Origin: Pseudomonadota bacterium
Lineage (GTDB): Bacteria; Pseudomonadota; Alphaproteobacteria; Rhodobacterales; Rhodobacteraceae
Direction: 5' to 3'
Assembly (NCBI GenBank): GCA_020161615.1
Contig: JAIUPD010000004.1
Coordinates: 310,001 to 374,000, forward strand
DNA length: 64,000 nucleotides
The notes beneath the pieces are model-generated. The model made no database searches. It had not been told where the DNA came from and worked only from the letters and a program-made list of their open reading frames with translations. Of this stretch, positions 26,618 to 34,983 are shown piece after piece. The position numbers and the translations under genes were made by a program. Within the stretch, counting starts at the first letter, position 1. Each line of letters starts with the position of its first letter.

Positions 26618-26643
26618 TATCAGGGAGCCGTATATCTGTCAAC
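26618..26643 (-). promoter_or_regulatory. Promoter region with candidate MarR operator, site 3
   Basis: The 17-mer TATCAGGGAGCCGTATA (26618-26634) is followed, reading leftward, by a TTGACA -35 at 26643-26638. The order TTGACA-G-dyad is the same as at 31972-31995. It lies 50 bp upstream of the CoA ligase start and so should control the ligase operon. Confidence 0.6.
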
Positions 26644-26671
26644 GCGCCCCCTGATGCCCCGTCGCCGGTAC

Positions 26672-27397
26672 TCAGCCGCGGCCGAGGAAGGGCATGGTCA
26701 CTGGCAGGATCGTGCTTTCGTAAAGGTTAACGTCATCGGGCAGCGATGCCATCAGCACCACGACGCGCGCAACGTCCGAGGCCGCCATGGTGCCCGGCCG
26801 CGGCTGGTCGGTGATGCCCGGCACCAGCGAGCTGACGGTGGAGCCGGGGTGCACCATCGACACGGCGATGCCATGCGGGCGGCCGTCCAGCGCCAGCGAA
26901 TGGGTCAGCCCCTCGAGCCCGAATTTGGTCGCGGCATAGGCGGCGGTATCCGGGCGCGGCACCTTGGCCGAGATCGAGCCCACGTTGATCACCCGCCCGC
27001 CGCCTGCCGGGATCATGGCGCGAAAGGCGGCCCGCGCCCCCAGGAAGACCGAGGTGAGGTTGATCGCTACAACCTCGGACCAGCGGTCGAGCGTCAGGTC
27101 CACGGTGGGCGTGTGATCGGCGATGCCGGCATTGTTGACCACCAGCCGGGGCGTACCGAAGGCTGCTTCACAGGCGGCAAACAGCGCTTCGACCTGCGCC
27201 TCGTCGGTCATGTCGGTCGGAACGGCCAGCGCCGTGCCGCCCGCGGCCTCGATCCGGGCGACCAGCGCCCCCAGCTTGTCGGCGCTGCGCGCGGCAACGA
27301 CGACCCGCGCCCCCTCGGCCGCCAGCCCTTCGGCGATGGCCAGCCCGATGCCCGAGCTTGCGCCCGTCACGATGGCGATACGATCCTTCAGCAGCAT
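26672..27397 (-). CDS. SDR-family oxidoreductase
   Basis: A 241-aa short-chain dehydrogenase. The Rossmann motif is TGASSGIG (residues about 12-19), followed by NNAGIAD, Ser in NVGSIS and the catalytic YAATK pair. The ATG at 27397 follows GGGAGG with 6-nt spacing; a start 7 codons upstream lacks one. It precedes the ligase operon but ends 104 bp before it, with a separate operator between them. It may oxidise or reduce a side-chain alcohol/ketone intermediate of the pathway; the substrate is unknown. Confidence 0.85.
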   Translation of the reverse strand: MLLKDRIAIVTGASSGIGLAIAEGLAAEGARVVVAARSADKLGALVARIEAAGGTALAVPTDMTDEAQVEALFAACEAAFGTPRLVVNNAGIADHTPTVDLTLDRWSEVVAINLTSVFLGARAAFRAMIPAGGGRVINVGSISAKVPRPDTAAYAATKFGLEGLTHSLALDGRPHGIAVSMVHPGSTVSSLVPGITDQPRPGTMAASDVARVVVLMASLPDDVNLYESTILPVTMPFLGRG

Positions 27398-27862
27398 GTG
27401 TTCCTCCCTGCCTGCCATGTTTCGGCCCCGACCCCGCGACCAGAATCAGCCCGGGGGTCACGGCAATCCTCCTGCGGTTGAACGCCGGTCGCCGCGGTCC
27501 CCGCCCCCGGAGGCGATCTGCCCGCTGGATCGGCCGCAGAAGGCGCGTCATCCGATATCGTATAAATTCATGTGACAGAGTTGAAGTTATATTCGGGAGC
27601 CGAATATACAAAAAATCTGTTGTAATACAGATATTTGCGAATGGTTTACGCGAACGTTAAGCGTGAACTCGGCACGAATCACCGCGAAAATACCTGTTGA
27701 CTGCGGGGACCTGTGCCGCATGAATGAGGGCAGGAAGCGGTCGATCGACCGGGTTCCCGTTCGGATCGTACCCCGGCAAAAGGCGGGTCCGTTCCGACGA
27801 AATCCGGGTGCGACCGCCGCCGACACCGAGCGTGCCTCAGGGAGATTGGGAGGATTGACCCT
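27398..27862. other. AT-rich divergent control region without genes
   Basis: A 465-bp gap between the SDR (leftward) and tctC (rightward). The half near the SDR is ordinary GC-rich sequence; 27545-27700 is strikingly AT-rich for this genome and holds a promoter/operator (27581-27610). From there to tctC a leader of about 245 nt would be transcribed, with no ORF I can support. No riboswitch was recognised. Confidence 0.6.
27581..27610 (+). promoter_or_regulatory. tct promoter enclosing candidate MarR operator, site 5
   Basis: TTGAAG (27581-27586), an 18-bp spacer and TATACA (27605-27610) form a sigma-70-like promoter toward tctC. The spacer is filled by a perfect dyad, TATATTCGG-gag-CCGAATATA (27588-27608). 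Its core TATTCGGGAGCCGAATA matches the 26618 site at 14 of 17 bases. Confidence 0.65.
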
Positions 27863-28855
27863 ATGAAGGACCTGCTTACCACCACCCGCCGACAGCTGCT
27901 ATCGCTGGTCGGTGCCGCAGCCATGACCGCGGCCGTTTCGGCCCCGGCGCTGGCCCAGACCGGCGATTATCCGAACCGGCCGATCACCTTCATCTGCGCC
28001 TTCCCGGCCGGGAGCGGCGCCGACACGCTGGTTCGCTATTTCGCCAATGCGATCCAGGAAGCGACCGGCCACACCATCATCGTCGACAACAAGCCGGGCG
28101 CGGCGGGGACGATCTCGGCCGAGTATGTCGCGCGGTCGGATCCCGACGGCTATACCGTCTATGTCCATTCGGGCTTTTCCACCGCCGTGAACTATTCGCT
28201 GTGGAACAACCCGGCCATCGACCCGCGCACCGATCTGCGCGGCGTTGCCGGGATCAACGAACAGCCCTTCTTCATCGTCGTGGGCGTCGATTCGACGATC
28301 CAGTCGATCGAGGAGCTGAACGCCTATCTGCTGGCCGAGGGCGAGAATGCGACCTATGGCACGTCGGCCACCTCGGGGCGTCTGCTGGCCGCGCAATACC
28401 TGTCCGAACTGGGCGCCACTCCGACCGAAGTGCCCTATCGCACCGGGATCGAGATGGTGCCCGATGTCGTGAACCTGGCCGTCGATTTCGCCGTCACGGA
28501 CCCGGTTACCGCCATGGTGCAGGCCCGCGAAGGCCGCCTGCGCGTGCTGGCGACCGGCTCGGGCTCGCGGATGGACATTGCCCCTGACGTGCCCTCGCTG
28601 ACCGAATATGGCATGACCGTGGATCAGGTCGGCGTCTGGGCCGCCTGGGTGCCCGCCGGGACGCCCGACGATGTCGTCGCCACCCTGGCGGAGATGTTCG
28701 GCACGGTGATGCAGGAGCAGGAGACGCAGGACTTCCTGCGCACGATGGGCGGCGTTCCGTGGATCGCCACGCCCGAGGAAGTCGATCAGCGGATGCGCGA
28801 GAACGTCGAGCAGGGCGCCTTCCTCGTCGATCTGGCGCAGCTGCCGCGCAACTGA
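27863..28855 (+). CDS. tctC: Tripartite tricarboxylate transporter substrate-binding protein (TctC family)
   Basis: A 330-aa periplasmic receptor of the Bug/TctC family. The N-terminus has a twin-arginine-like signal (TTRRQLLSLVG) and cleavage after APALA near residue 31, so Tat or Sec export is possible. The mature start YPNRPITFICAFPAGSGADTLVRY and the VVDNKPGAAGTIS-type loop are family hallmarks. It is followed by tctB and tctA, forming a complete transporter. The family takes up carboxylates including aromatic acids; placement between the ligase and lyase genes and a shared operator suggest it imports the pathway substrate. Confidence 0.92.
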   Translation: MKDLLTTTRRQLLSLVGAAAMTAAVSAPALAQTGDYPNRPITFICAFPAGSGADTLVRYFANAIQEATGHTIIVDNKPGAAGTISAEYVARSDPDGYTVYVHSGFSTAVNYSLWNNPAIDPRTDLRGVAGINEQPFFIVVGVDSTIQSIEELNAYLLAEGENATYGTSATSGRLLAAQYLSELGATPTEVPYRTGIEMVPDVVNLAVDFAVTDPVTAMVQAREGRLRVLATGSGSRMDIAPDVPSLTEYGMTVDQVGVWAAWVPAGTPDDVVATLAEMFGTVMQEQETQDFLRTMGGVPWIATPEEVDQRMRENVEQGAFLVDLAQLPRN

Positions 28856-28970
28856 CCCGGGGCGCGCGTGACCGCGCCACCTGCACGAACCGGGCGTCGG
28901 GGGGCAGGGCTCTCCGACGCTCTTGCATGAGGGGCCCGACGCCAGGGTCCAAGGCACACGGGAGGTGCTT

Positions 28971-29429
28971 TTGAGCAGAATAAAGGCAGTCGACATCCTG
29001 GCAGGGGGATTCGTCGTACTCATCGGCGTCCTTGCCATCGTTGAATCGACCAGTTTCGACATGGGCACCTCGCGCCGCATCGGGCCGGGATATTTCCCGT
29101 TCTACGTGGGCATGCTGATGGTCCTCCTCGGCATCGCCATCGCGGTCGAGAATCTCTGGGCCAGAACCAGCAGCGACTTCGGCTGGAGCTTGCCGCCGAT
29201 GCGCTCTCCCCTCCTGATCCTTGCCGCCGTCGCCGCCTTCGCGGTGATGATCGAACGCTTCGGCATGTTTCCGTCGATCTTCGCGGCGGTGTTCCTGGGC
29301 TCGCTGGCCGATACCAACACCGCGATCTGGCAGAAGCTGGCGATCTCGGTCGCCGTGCCCGTCGTCTGCGTCGTCATCTTCAAATACGGCCTGTCGCTCA
29401 ACGTCGATGTCATCCGGTGGCGGCCATGA
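28971..29429 (+). CDS. tctB: Tripartite tricarboxylate transporter small membrane subunit TctB
   Basis: A 152-aa inner-membrane protein with four hydrophobic helices (first at AVDILAGGFVVLIGVLAIV, last at LAISVAVPVVCVVIFKYG), the size and layout of TctB. The start is taken as TTG because GGAGG lies 5 nt upstream; an in-frame ATG 16 codons earlier has no ribosome site. The stop overlaps the tctA start (ATGA). It forms the membrane complex with TctA. Confidence 0.85.
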   Translation: MSRIKAVDILAGGFVVLIGVLAIVESTSFDMGTSRRIGPGYFPFYVGMLMVLLGIAIAVENLWARTSSDFGWSLPPMRSPLLILAAVAAFAVMIERFGMFPSIFAAVFLGSLADTNTAIWQKLAISVAVPVVCVVIFKYGLSLNVDVIRWRP

Positions 29430-30949
29430 GCGATTTTGCCTCGAACCTCGCGCTGGGCTTTTCGGTCGCCTTCTCGTGGCAGGCGATGTGGTATTGCTTC
29501 GTCGGCGTCTCGCTGGGGACCTTCATCGGCGTCCTGCCGGGGATTGGCGCGCTGGCGGCCATCGCGCTGTTGCTGCCGCTGACCTTCGGCATGGAACCGG
29601 CGCATGCGCTGATCATGCTGGCAGGCATCTATTACGGGTCGAATTACGGCGGCTCGACTGCCTCGATCCTGCTGAACCTGCCGGGCACGCCCTCGTCCGC
29701 CGTCACCTGCATCGAGGGCTATCCAATGTCCCAGCAGGGCCGGGCGGGTGTCGCGCTGTTCATGACGGCCATTGCGTCCTTCATCGGCTCGATCTGCGGC
29801 ATGCTGATCATGGCGATCTTCTCGCCGCCCATCGCCGCACTGGCTTTCAGCTTTTCCGCGCCCGAGTTCTTTTCGCTGATGGTGCTGGGCATGGTCGCGG
29901 CCTCGACGCTGGCCTCGGGCTCGCCCCTCAAGGGGCTGGCGATGATCGGGCTGGGGCTGATCCTGGGCATGGTCGGGCGTGACCTCTACTCGGGGCTGCT
30001 GCGCTTTTCCTATGGCGTTGATCAGCTTTACGAAGGCCTGCCGCTGGTGGCCGTCGCCCTCGGCATCTTCGGCCTGCCCGAGGTGATCAAGAACGCGGGC
30101 CAGATCACCGGCCGCACGGTCGAGGCGCGCTCGATCTCGTTCGCGTCCATGTGGCCGACGCGGGACGACTGGCGCCGCAGCTGGGGCGCGATGTTTCGCG
30201 GCACCGGGCTGGGATCCTTCTTCGGCGCGTTGCCCGGCACCGGCGGCTTGCTGGCCAGCTTCATGTCCTACGCCACCGAGCGCCGGGTCGCCAAGGATCC
30301 GTCGCGCTTCGGCAAGGGTGCCATCGAGGGCATCGCCGGGCCCGAGGCCGCCAACAACGCCGCCGTGCAGACCGCCTTCATCCCGACGCTGACGCTGGGC
30401 ATTCCGGGCGATATCGTCATGGCGATCATGCTGGGGGCGCTGACCATCCACGGCATCCAGCCGGGCGTCTCGGTGATCAACAACCACCCGGACCTGTTCT
30501 GGGGGCTGCTGGTCAGCTTCCTGCTGGGCAACTTCCTGCTGCTGATCCTGAACATCCCGCTGATCGGGCTCTGGGTGCGGATCCTCGCGATCCCCTATTG
30601 GGTGCTCTATCCGTTCATCATCGCCTTCATCTGCATCGGTGTTTACAGCGTCTCCAACTCGGTCGTGGACCTCTATGTGCTGATGTTCTTCGGCGTCCTC
30701 GGCATCGTGATGAACATCCTGCGGTTCGAACCGGCGCCCCTGGTGCTGGGGCTGATCCTGGGGCCGATGCTGGAGGAAAACCTGCGCCGCTCGCTCACGC
30801 TCTATCGCGGCAGCTATACGGTGTTCCTGACGCGGCCGATCTCGGCCCTGTTCATCGGCATCGCCGTGCTGATCCTGGCCTGGACGATCTATGGCATGTT
30901 CCGCGCCCGGGCCCGCCGCCGGGCCGCGCTGGCCGCGGGCGAGGAGTGA
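29426..30949 (+). CDS. tctA: Tripartite tricarboxylate transporter large membrane subunit TctA
   Basis: A 507-aa polytopic inner-membrane transporter subunit. The conserved LPGIGALAAIALLLPLTFG and GIYYGSNYGGSTASILLNLP segments near residues 35-85, and their internal repeat ALPGTGGLLASF plus GPEAANNAAVQ, are TctA signatures. The ATG overlaps the tctB stop; a GTG 9 bp upstream is not needed. It drives proton- or sodium-coupled uptake of the ligand bound by TctC. A strong terminator follows 20 bp after the stop. Confidence 0.93.
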   Translation: MSDFASNLALGFSVAFSWQAMWYCFVGVSLGTFIGVLPGIGALAAIALLLPLTFGMEPAHALIMLAGIYYGSNYGGSTASILLNLPGTPSSAVTCIEGYPMSQQGRAGVALFMTAIASFIGSICGMLIMAIFSPPIAALAFSFSAPEFFSLMVLGMVAASTLASGSPLKGLAMIGLGLILGMVGRDLYSGLLRFSYGVDQLYEGLPLVAVALGIFGLPEVIKNAGQITGRTVEARSISFASMWPTRDDWRRSWGAMFRGTGLGSFFGALPGTGGLLASFMSYATERRVAKDPSRFGKGAIEGIAGPEAANNAAVQTAFIPTLTLGIPGDIVMAIMLGALTIHGIQPGVSVINNHPDLFWGLLVSFLLGNFLLLILNIPLIGLWVRILAIPYWVLYPFIIAFICIGVYSVSNSVVDLYVLMFFGVLGIVMNILRFEPAPLVLGLILGPMLEENLRRSLTLYRGSYTVFLTRPISALFIGIAVLILAWTIYGMFRARARRRAALAAGEE

Positions 30950-30968
30950 GCGGACCCCCATGACGGAC

Positions 30969-31001
30969 AAAAGGGCGGCAGGGTAAACCTGCCGCCCTTT
31001 T
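30969..31001 (+). terminator. Rho-independent terminator of tctCBA
   Basis: AAAAGGGCGGCAGG / CCTGCCGCCCTTTT with a 5-nt loop: a 14-bp perfect stem flanked by A and T runs. Confidence 0.9.
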
Positions 31002-31027
31002 CAGTGGGCGCCCGGGAGAGCGATACG

Positions 31028-31058
31028 AAAAAAGGGCGGCCGGATCGCCCCGCCGCCC
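31028..31058 (-). terminator. Rho-independent terminator of hydratase/lyase gene
   Basis: Read leftward: GGGCGGC, 11-nt loop, GCCGCCC, then six T. It lies 24 bp beyond the stop of the leftward gene at 31082 and back to back with the tct terminator. Confidence 0.85.
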
Positions 31059-31081
31059 CTGTTCGTGCCGATGGGCTGCGG

Positions 31082-31930
31082 TCAGTCGCCGCTGCGATCA
31101 TAAGCGCCCAGACCCGGGCGATAGCGCTTCTCGTCGATGAACTGGCTCATGCCCTTGGCCGCGCCCTGCGTCCGGTCGCGGAAGGTCGTGGAATCGGCCT
31201 TGGCCATCAGGTATTCCAGCGCCTGATCCCAGCCCATCTGCCGGACATGGTGATAGGCAGTCTTGGCGCCCCGCAGCACATGCTGGTTCTTGCCCCGCAG
31301 GGTCTGCGCCAGTTTCGTGACCTCGGCATGCAGCTGGTCGGCCGGGACCGCCTTGTTCACCAGCTTCATCTCGGCGGCCTGTTTGCCGTCGAAGGTCTCG
31401 CCGGTCATGATGTAATACATCGCGTCGCGCTGGCTCATCACCATGGACACCGATTTCGTCACGATGCCGGCGGGAATGATGCCCCAGTTGATTTCCGACA
31501 GGCCGAAGGTCGCATCCTCGGCCGCGATCGCCAGATCGCAGCCAATCAGGATCTGGAAGGCGCCACCGAAGCACCAGCCGTTGACCGCGGCAATGGTCGG
31601 CTTCCTGTAGAACATGGTCCGGCGCCATTGCCAGGCCGCGTTCATCGCGAAGAGCCGGTCGCGCTCATGCGGCGGCCAGGCCTCGGTCTCGCGGAAATAT
31701 TCCTTCAGGTCCTGCCCGGCGGAGAAGGCATTCCCGGCGCCGGTGACGACGATCACCTCGGCCTCGTCCATGCCTTCCAGCGCATCCATCACCGCCGTCA
31801 TCTCATAGACGATGCCCGGGTTGATGGCGTTGCGCTTGTCGGGGCGGTTCAGGGTGACCCAGGCCACGCCGTCCTCGATGGCGAGGGTGACATTCTCCCC
31901 CCAGCCCTTGCCTGCACCACCGTGACTCAT
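31082..31930 (-). CDS. Hydroxycinnamoyl-CoA hydratase/lyase-like crotonase (paralogue 2)
   Basis: A 282-aa paralogue of the protein at 22152, with KPTIAAVNGWCFGGAF and ATFGLSEINWG including the catalytic Glu. Unlike paralogue 1 it keeps the active-site Tyr (DLKEYF), but the position matching Ser123 of the Pseudomonas lyase is Gln (GGAFQIL). It stands alone between its own terminator and the divergent marR gene, with an operator in the 64-bp gap. The two paralogues may split substrates by ring substitution or side chain; which is the true lyase is not decidable from sequence. Confidence 0.82.
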   Translation of the reverse strand: MSHGGAGKGWGENVTLAIEDGVAWVTLNRPDKRNAINPGIVYEMTAVMDALEGMDEAEVIVVTGAGNAFSAGQDLKEYFRETEAWPPHERDRLFAMNAAWQWRRTMFYRKPTIAAVNGWCFGGAFQILIGCDLAIAAEDATFGLSEINWGIIPAGIVTKSVSMVMSQRDAMYYIMTGETFDGKQAAEMKLVNKAVPADQLHAEVTKLAQTLRGKNQHVLRGAKTAYHHVRQMGWDQALEYLMAKADSTTFRDRTQGAAKGMSQFIDEKRYRPGLGAYDRSGD

Positions 31931-31971
31931 TGTCAGACTCCCTGAGTTCCACTACGCTTTGAGGGAGACCA

Positions 31972-31995
31972 TATCAGGGTGCCTTATACTGTCAA
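31972..31995. promoter_or_regulatory. Candidate MarR operator, site 4, with TTGACA
   Basis: TATCAGGGTGCCTTATA at 31972-31988, with TTGACA on the minus strand at 31995-31990 toward the hydratase/lyase gene. The dyad ends 6 bp before the marR ATG, so binding would block both genes and give autoregulation. Confidence 0.65.
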
Positions 31996-32444
31996 TGTCC
32001 GAAAACATCGCTTTGTCCGACCTTCGCCCCCGGCTGATCTATCTGGTCAACAACATCAACCTGCTGACCCGCAAATCGCTGGACGAGCGCCTGAAGGCGC
32101 ATCAGCTGGGCGGGCTGCAATACACGATCCTGACGCTGGTGCGGGACCGGGAGGGGATCTCCTCGGCCGAATTGTCGCGCCGGTTCTTCGTCACGCCACA
32201 GACGATGAACGAAAGCGTCACGGCGCTGGAACGCCGGGGCCTGATCACCCGTTCCGAGAGCGAGGCGAACAAGCGCATCCTCTGCGCCCGGATCACCGAC
32301 GAGGGCCGCGCTTTGCTGACGCAATGCGATGCCATCGCCAACGAGGTCGAGGCCGAGGTCTTTGGCAGCGTCAGCCCCGCCGACATGAAGGTGCTGCACC
32401 GCATCCTGCGCGACCAGCTGCACCGCCTGATGCAGCAGGTCTAG
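31995..32444 (+). CDS. MarR-family transcriptional regulator
   Basis: A 149-aa winged-helix regulator. The DNA-recognition region reads SSAELSRRFFVTPQTMNES followed by the wing GLITRSESEANKRIL, typical of MarR. The ATG has no clear ribosome site: the operator dyad lies immediately upstream, so the message may be leaderless or nearly so. Divergent from a hydratase/lyase gene, as FerC of SYK-6 is from ferBA; FerC is a MarR repressor released by hydroxycinnamoyl-CoA. By analogy this protein is the best candidate to bind the five 17-bp dyads. Its last 4 bp overlap the convergent monooxygenase gene. Confidence 0.9.
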   Translation: MSENIALSDLRPRLIYLVNNINLLTRKSLDERLKAHQLGGLQYTILTLVRDREGISSAELSRRFFVTPQTMNESVTALERRGLITRSESEANKRILCARITDEGRALLTQCDAIANEVEAEVFGSVSPADMKVLHRILRDQLHRLMQQV

Positions 32445-33643
32445 GCCGGAATCGGCAGCCGCGTCGCGTCGTATTCGAAGAGCCAATCGTAGCGCATCCG
32501 CACCTTGTCGGGTTGCCATTCGCTTTCGACGTATTGCGGGGCCTTCACGGGATCGGCCAGCACCGGGTTGTGGAAGCGGTGCAGATTGGCCTCGGAGCCC
32601 TTGACGATGGCCGCCGTCCGCTCGCTGCGCAACCCTTCGTAGGTCATCAGCGCCGAGGCCGGATCGGCCTGGCTCTCGTCCAGACAGCGGGCCAGGATAT
32701 AGCCGTCCTCGATCGCCATGATCGCGCCCTGCGCCAGGAAGGGCAGGGTCGGGTGGCAGGCGTCGCCCAGCAGCGTGACGCGCCCCTGGGTCCAGTGCGG
32801 CAGCGGGTCGCGCGCGGCCAGCGCCCAGCGGAAGGGCGTGCCCATCACGTCGATGACGCTGTGGATCAACGGGTTCCAGCCGGCGAAATCGGCCTTGCAT
32901 TCCCCGGTACTGCCTGCCGCGGTCCAGCTTTCGCTGGTCCATTCGCGGTTTTCCACCAGCCCCACGAAATTCAGCAGCCGGTTGCCGCTGATCGGATAGG
33001 TGATGACGTGGCCGCCCGGCCCGATCCAGTTGGTCCCCACCGGGCGTTGCAGCTCGGCCGGCAGGGCCTCCATCGGTGCCAGCCCGCGCCAGGCCATCAG
33101 CCCGGTGAACCGCGCCTTCGGCGACTGCCACATCTGCGAACGCATCCGCGAATGCACGCCATCCGCGCCGACCAGCACATCGCCCCGCACCCGCCGCCCA
33201 TCGGCCATGAGCAGCGTGACGCCGCTGTCGTCCTGTTCGAACCCGGTGGCCTGAGCGCCGGTCACTACCGCGCCGGGCTTCGCGGCCAGCACCGCCTCGG
33301 TCAGTACCCGGTGCAACTCGCCCCGATGCGCCATCCAATAGGGCGCCCCGAACCGGGCGATGCTGTCCGCGCCGAGGTCGAAGAGCTTCCAGCTCTGCCC
33401 GGTGTTCCACAGCCGCACCTCCTTGGCCGCGGCTTCGCAGATCACCGGCTTCAGGGCCTCCTCCAGCCCCATCTCGATCAGCACCCGGGTGCCGTTGGCC
33501 GCCAGTTGCAGCCCCGCGCCCAGTTCCTTCAACTCGGGCGCCTGTTCATAGACCGTGACGTCGAAGCCGCGTTGCAGCAGGGCCAGCGCCGCGGTCATGC
33601 CGCCGATCCCGCCGCCTGCGATCAGTACCGTCGCCTTGGCCAT
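32441..33643 (-). CDS. FAD-dependent aromatic monooxygenase (salicylate/3-hydroxybenzoate hydroxylase-like)
   Basis: A 400-aa class A flavoprotein hydroxylase. It shows the FAD motif VLIAGGGIGGMTAALAL (residues 6-22), the NAD(P)H/FAD DG motif VGADGVHSRMR and the GD motif LLGDACHPTLPFLAQGA. Members use NAD(P)H and O2 to hydroxylate phenolic acids such as salicylate, 3-hydroxybenzoate or 6-hydroxynicotinate. It follows an alpha/beta hydrolase gene with a 1-nt gap, so the two are cotranscribed. The regiochemistry cannot be read from sequence. Downstream, its stop overlaps marR tail to tail. Confidence 0.85.
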   Translation of the reverse strand: MAKATVLIAGGGIGGMTAALALLQRGFDVTVYEQAPELKELGAGLQLAANGTRVLIEMGLEEALKPVICEAAAKEVRLWNTGQSWKLFDLGADSIARFGAPYWMAHRGELHRVLTEAVLAAKPGAVVTGAQATGFEQDDSGVTLLMADGRRVRGDVLVGADGVHSRMRSQMWQSPKARFTGLMAWRGLAPMEALPAELQRPVGTNWIGPGGHVITYPISGNRLLNFVGLVENREWTSESWTAAGSTGECKADFAGWNPLIHSVIDVMGTPFRWALAARDPLPHWTQGRVTLLGDACHPTLPFLAQGAIMAIEDGYILARCLDESQADPASALMTYEGLRSERTAAIVKGSEANLHRFHNPVLADPVKAPQYVESEWQPDKVRMRYDWLFEYDATRLPIPA

Positions 33644-33644
33644 G

Positions 33645-34820
33645 TCAGCCCTCCAGCTTGCGGGCGGCGCACCAGTCGGCCACCGCGTCGATACAGGCCG
33701 CCAGAAGCTCGGGCTGGCCCAGGTAGTAATGCGTCGCGCCTTCCAGTTCGACATAGGTCTTGTCCGGCGTCGCCAGTGCGTCGCGGATCGCCGGGTTATG
33801 CGTGGCGGGCACGGCATCGTCGGCGGTGTTGACGATCTGCAGGACCGGCGCGCGGGTGATCTTTGCCGCGTTCATCGGGCCCCTGGCGTTGGACAGGTCA
33901 TAGCTCCACTGGCTGAGCCAGGACCTGAGCGAGGTGTACCGCGCCAGCCCCACCGGCCCCACGTTCACCGTCAGCGGATGGCCCATATAGGTCCATTCCG
34001 GCCGCCGCCCGTTCGGGTCCAGCGTCGGGTCCAGCCAGCGCGGGTCGCACATCGTGCGGTGGACGACGAAGGCGCGCTCCACCTCGGACGCGCCGCGGGA
34101 TTTCAGGTCGTTCAGAAGGGTCAGCGCCCAATCGGTGATCCGCCGGTTCCGGGCCCGCTGGGCCTCGCGGAAGCGGGCGACGAAGGCCGGATCATAGGGC
34201 GGCTGATGCGGGCAATCGGGGCTGTAGATGTCGAGGTCGGGGTCGCGGCGGTCCGGGTTTGTCTCGTCCAGGACCGAGGGGTCCAGCCATTCGGTCAGCG
34301 TCTCGGCCCGGCTGAGATGGGCGGCGATGAAGATGACGCCATCCGCCGGGATCAGCCCCGCCGCGGTCAGGTCCACCGGATCGCCCGCGGGGGTATGCGT
34401 GATCGTCGGGTTTTCGGCCTGCGCCTGATAGAAGAGCGACAGCGACCCGCCCCCCGACCAGCCGACCAGCACGACCTTCTCATAGCCCAGGCTCTCGCGC
34501 GCATGGCGGACCCAGGCGCCGAGGTCCAGCGCGACCTTCTCCATGATCAGGGCGGAATCGTTGCGGGCATAGCGGCTGGCGGCGCAGAGGACATGGAAAC
34601 CCCGGTCGGCCAGCGCCATCGGCATCGGCAGAAGCTGCAGGGTCGAGGTCGGATGCATGAAGACGAAGACCGTCTTCGAGGGCCGCTCACCCTTCAGCAA
34701 TTGCCCCTCAAGATTCACCATCCCCGAGTTGCCGGCAAAGCCGTAAACCTCGGTCGCTTTGACCGCTTCGGCGAAGGAGACGATCTGCAAATGCCGCTGC
34801 CACGGGGTTTTCTGCTGCAT
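33645..34820 (-). CDS. Alpha/beta hydrolase
   Basis: A 391-aa hydrolase with nucleophile elbow VGWSGGGSLS near residue 120, a candidate acid in NTADDAVPA and catalytic His in GATHYYLG near residue 368. It is about 100 aa longer than meta-cleavage hydrolases because of an inserted cap region (residues about 165-280). It precedes the FAD monooxygenase with a 1-nt gap. Its AT-rich upstream region has a TATTC-c-GAATA dyad at 34897-34907. Could be an esterase releasing a phenolic acid or a C-C hydrolase; unassigned. Confidence 0.75.
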   Translation of the reverse strand: MQQKTPWQRHLQIVSFAEAVKATEVYGFAGNSGMVNLEGQLLKGERPSKTVFVFMHPTSTLQLLPMPMALADRGFHVLCAASRYARNDSALIMEKVALDLGAWVRHARESLGYEKVVLVGWSGGGSLSLFYQAQAENPTITHTPAGDPVDLTAAGLIPADGVIFIAAHLSRAETLTEWLDPSVLDETNPDRRDPDLDIYSPDCPHQPPYDPAFVARFREAQRARNRRITDWALTLLNDLKSRGASEVERAFVVHRTMCDPRWLDPTLDPNGRRPEWTYMGHPLTVNVGPVGLARYTSLRSWLSQWSYDLSNARGPMNAAKITRAPVLQIVNTADDAVPATHNPAIRDALATPDKTYVELEGATHYYLGQPELLAACIDAVADWCAARKLEG

Positions 34821-34938
34821 TTTCAGGGTCTTTCCGTTTCTCTTCCCAAGGGCGCCCGCGCACCGAAGAATTTGCTTTTGTCAAACGTAGTTCAATTATT
34901 CCGAATATCTGCTCCGCGTCAACCACCTCGCAGGCATG

Positions 34939-34965
34939 AAAAAGGCCGCCCCCGCGGCGGCCTTT
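34939..34965 (-). terminator. Rho-independent terminator of VOC gene
   Basis: Read leftward: AAAGGCCGCC, short loop, GGCGGCC, followed by five T. It ends 20 bp past the VOC stop and separates that gene from the alpha/beta hydrolase promoter. Confidence 0.85.
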
Positions 34966-34983
34966 CCCGGCATCGGAAGGGGC

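Noticed and set aside
34897-34907. TATTC-c-GAATA as a sixth MarR operator
   Set aside because: It lacks the GGGnGCC core and the 17-bp spacing of the five sites; probably a different regulator's site.
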